Origin: Oceanicola sp. D3 | Lineage (GTDB): Bacteria; Pseudomonadota; Alphaproteobacteria; Rhodobacterales; Rhodobacteraceae | Assembly (NCBI RefSeq): GCF_006351965.1 | Contig: NZ_CP040932.1 | Coordinates: 1,178,001-1,242,000, forward strand | DNA length: 64,000 bases | Direction of reading: 5' to 3' | In this document: piece by piece, positions 63,568-64,000 of the stretch | Layout: every line of letters begins with the position of its first letter | How positions within the stretch are numbered: position 1 is the stretch's first letter | Position numbers and translations under genes: made by a program | Notes under the pieces: generated by a model | The model's input: the letters and a program-made list of their open reading frames with translations, nothing else | Database searches by the model: none | What the model was told of the DNA's origin: nothing

Positions 63568-64000
63568 ATGGGTTCCGAAACAGCTGCTATGGCGCAGGAG
63601 ATCGACTTCTCCCTGCTTGCGCTTTTCATGCGCGCTACCCTGACAGTTAAGATCGTGATGATCATGTTGATCATTGCATCCTTCTGGTCGTGGAAGATCA
63701 TCATCGAAAAGATACTGATGTATCGGTCTCGCCGGTCAGAGGCGGGCAGCTTTGACCGGGCGTTCTGGTCGGGCGAGCCGCTGGACGAGCTGTTCGACCA
63801 GATCGGAACAGAGCCAAAGGGCGCGAGCCAAAAGATTTTTGCCTCCGGTATGATAGAGTGGCGGCGCTCGCACCGCGAAGACGGGGCGTTGATTGCCGGT
63901 GCGCAGGCGCGGATTGACCGCTCGATGGACGTGGCAATTGCCAAGGAGACCGACCGGCTCAATCAGGGCCTGCCGTTCCTGGCCACGGTGGGCTCCACCG
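63568..64000 (+). CDS. tolQ: Tol-Pal system protein TolQ (3' end cut by window edge)
   Basis: The 144 visible codons begin MGSETAAMAQEIDFSLLALFMR and contain the first membrane span TVKIVMIMLIIASFWSWKIIIEK, then RIDRSMDVAIAKETDRLNQGLPFLATVGST, the conserved start of the second span in the TolQ/ExbB/MotA group. It forms the proton-driven motor of the Tol-Pal envelope system. The remaining gene and likely tolR follow outside the window. Confidence 0.9.
   Translation, partial: MGSETAAMAQEIDFSLLALFMRATLTVKIVMIMLIIASFWSWKIIIEKILMYRSRRSEAGSFDRAFWSGEPLDELFDQIGTEPKGASQKIFASGMIEWRRSHREDGALIAGAQARIDRSMDVAIAKETDRLNQGLPFLATVGST

Overview
This is a GC-rich chromosomal window from an alphaproteobacterium, most probably a marine Rhodobacteraceae (Roseobacter-group) member. 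This is inferred from gene families and layout, not from a database match. The pointers are a MipZ division ATPase, a DUF1127 protein, a core-2/I-branching GlcNAc-transferase of the DUF5928 type, a urease operon with small proteins between its subunits, PobA/PobR, and the recurrent short intergenic repeats.

Layout. 1-2400 holds mreD (cut by the edge), mreC and mreB. 2.6-7.1 kb holds a DUF2161 protein, a TupA-like ATP-grasp protein, a cupin gene leading into leuA, and a Nudix hydrolase. 7.2-10.9 kb is a Dpp/Opp-type ABC importer (two permeases and a fused double ATPase) without its binding protein. 11-16.4 kb holds an aldehyde dehydrogenase, two SDR enzymes, some small unknowns and a P1-type peptidase. 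16.5-21.2 kb holds a FadR/GntR regulator, an OmpA-like lipoprotein, an AraC-alkyltransferase fusion and a coupled nth-ridA-sugar/nucleoside kinase set. 21.5-26.3 kb holds a sulfotransferase divergent from a GlcNAc-transferase, a HIT protein, an ATP-grasp protein, a zinc finger and a GNAT.

The nitrogen section runs from 26.7 to 45.6 kb. The minus strand carries ureD, ureA, a 53-aa membrane protein, ureB, a 97-aa protein, a cyclase/AhpD-like/GFA module, ureC, a DUF1127 gene, two tandem secreted paralogues, ureE, ureF, a mini membrane protein, ureG, matB and paaI. Divergent from ureD is the urtABCDE urea importer. Further right are allE (ureidoglycine aminohydrolase) and uraH (hydroxyisourate hydrolase). 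Together these suggest that urea is taken up or made from purines and hydrolysed by nickel urease.

45.9-64 kb holds an immunity-like orphan, proC, a thioredoxin-reductase-like enzyme with an Rrf2 regulator, a GAPDH, a copper operon with a clear CueR-type promoter, pobA/pobR, ald with an Lrp regulator, mipZ, several unknown envelope proteins, an AraC regulator and the start of tolQ.

The less expected material is mostly non-coding. Two related inverted-repeat elements sit inside two different transporter operons. A small hairpin repeat supplies the stop codon of three genes. A terminator, operator and start codon are superimposed before the GntR-type regulator. Three 11-bp-phased TGTGCAT boxes lie upstream of uraH. 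No rRNA, tRNA, CRISPR array, insertion sequence or prophage was recognised.
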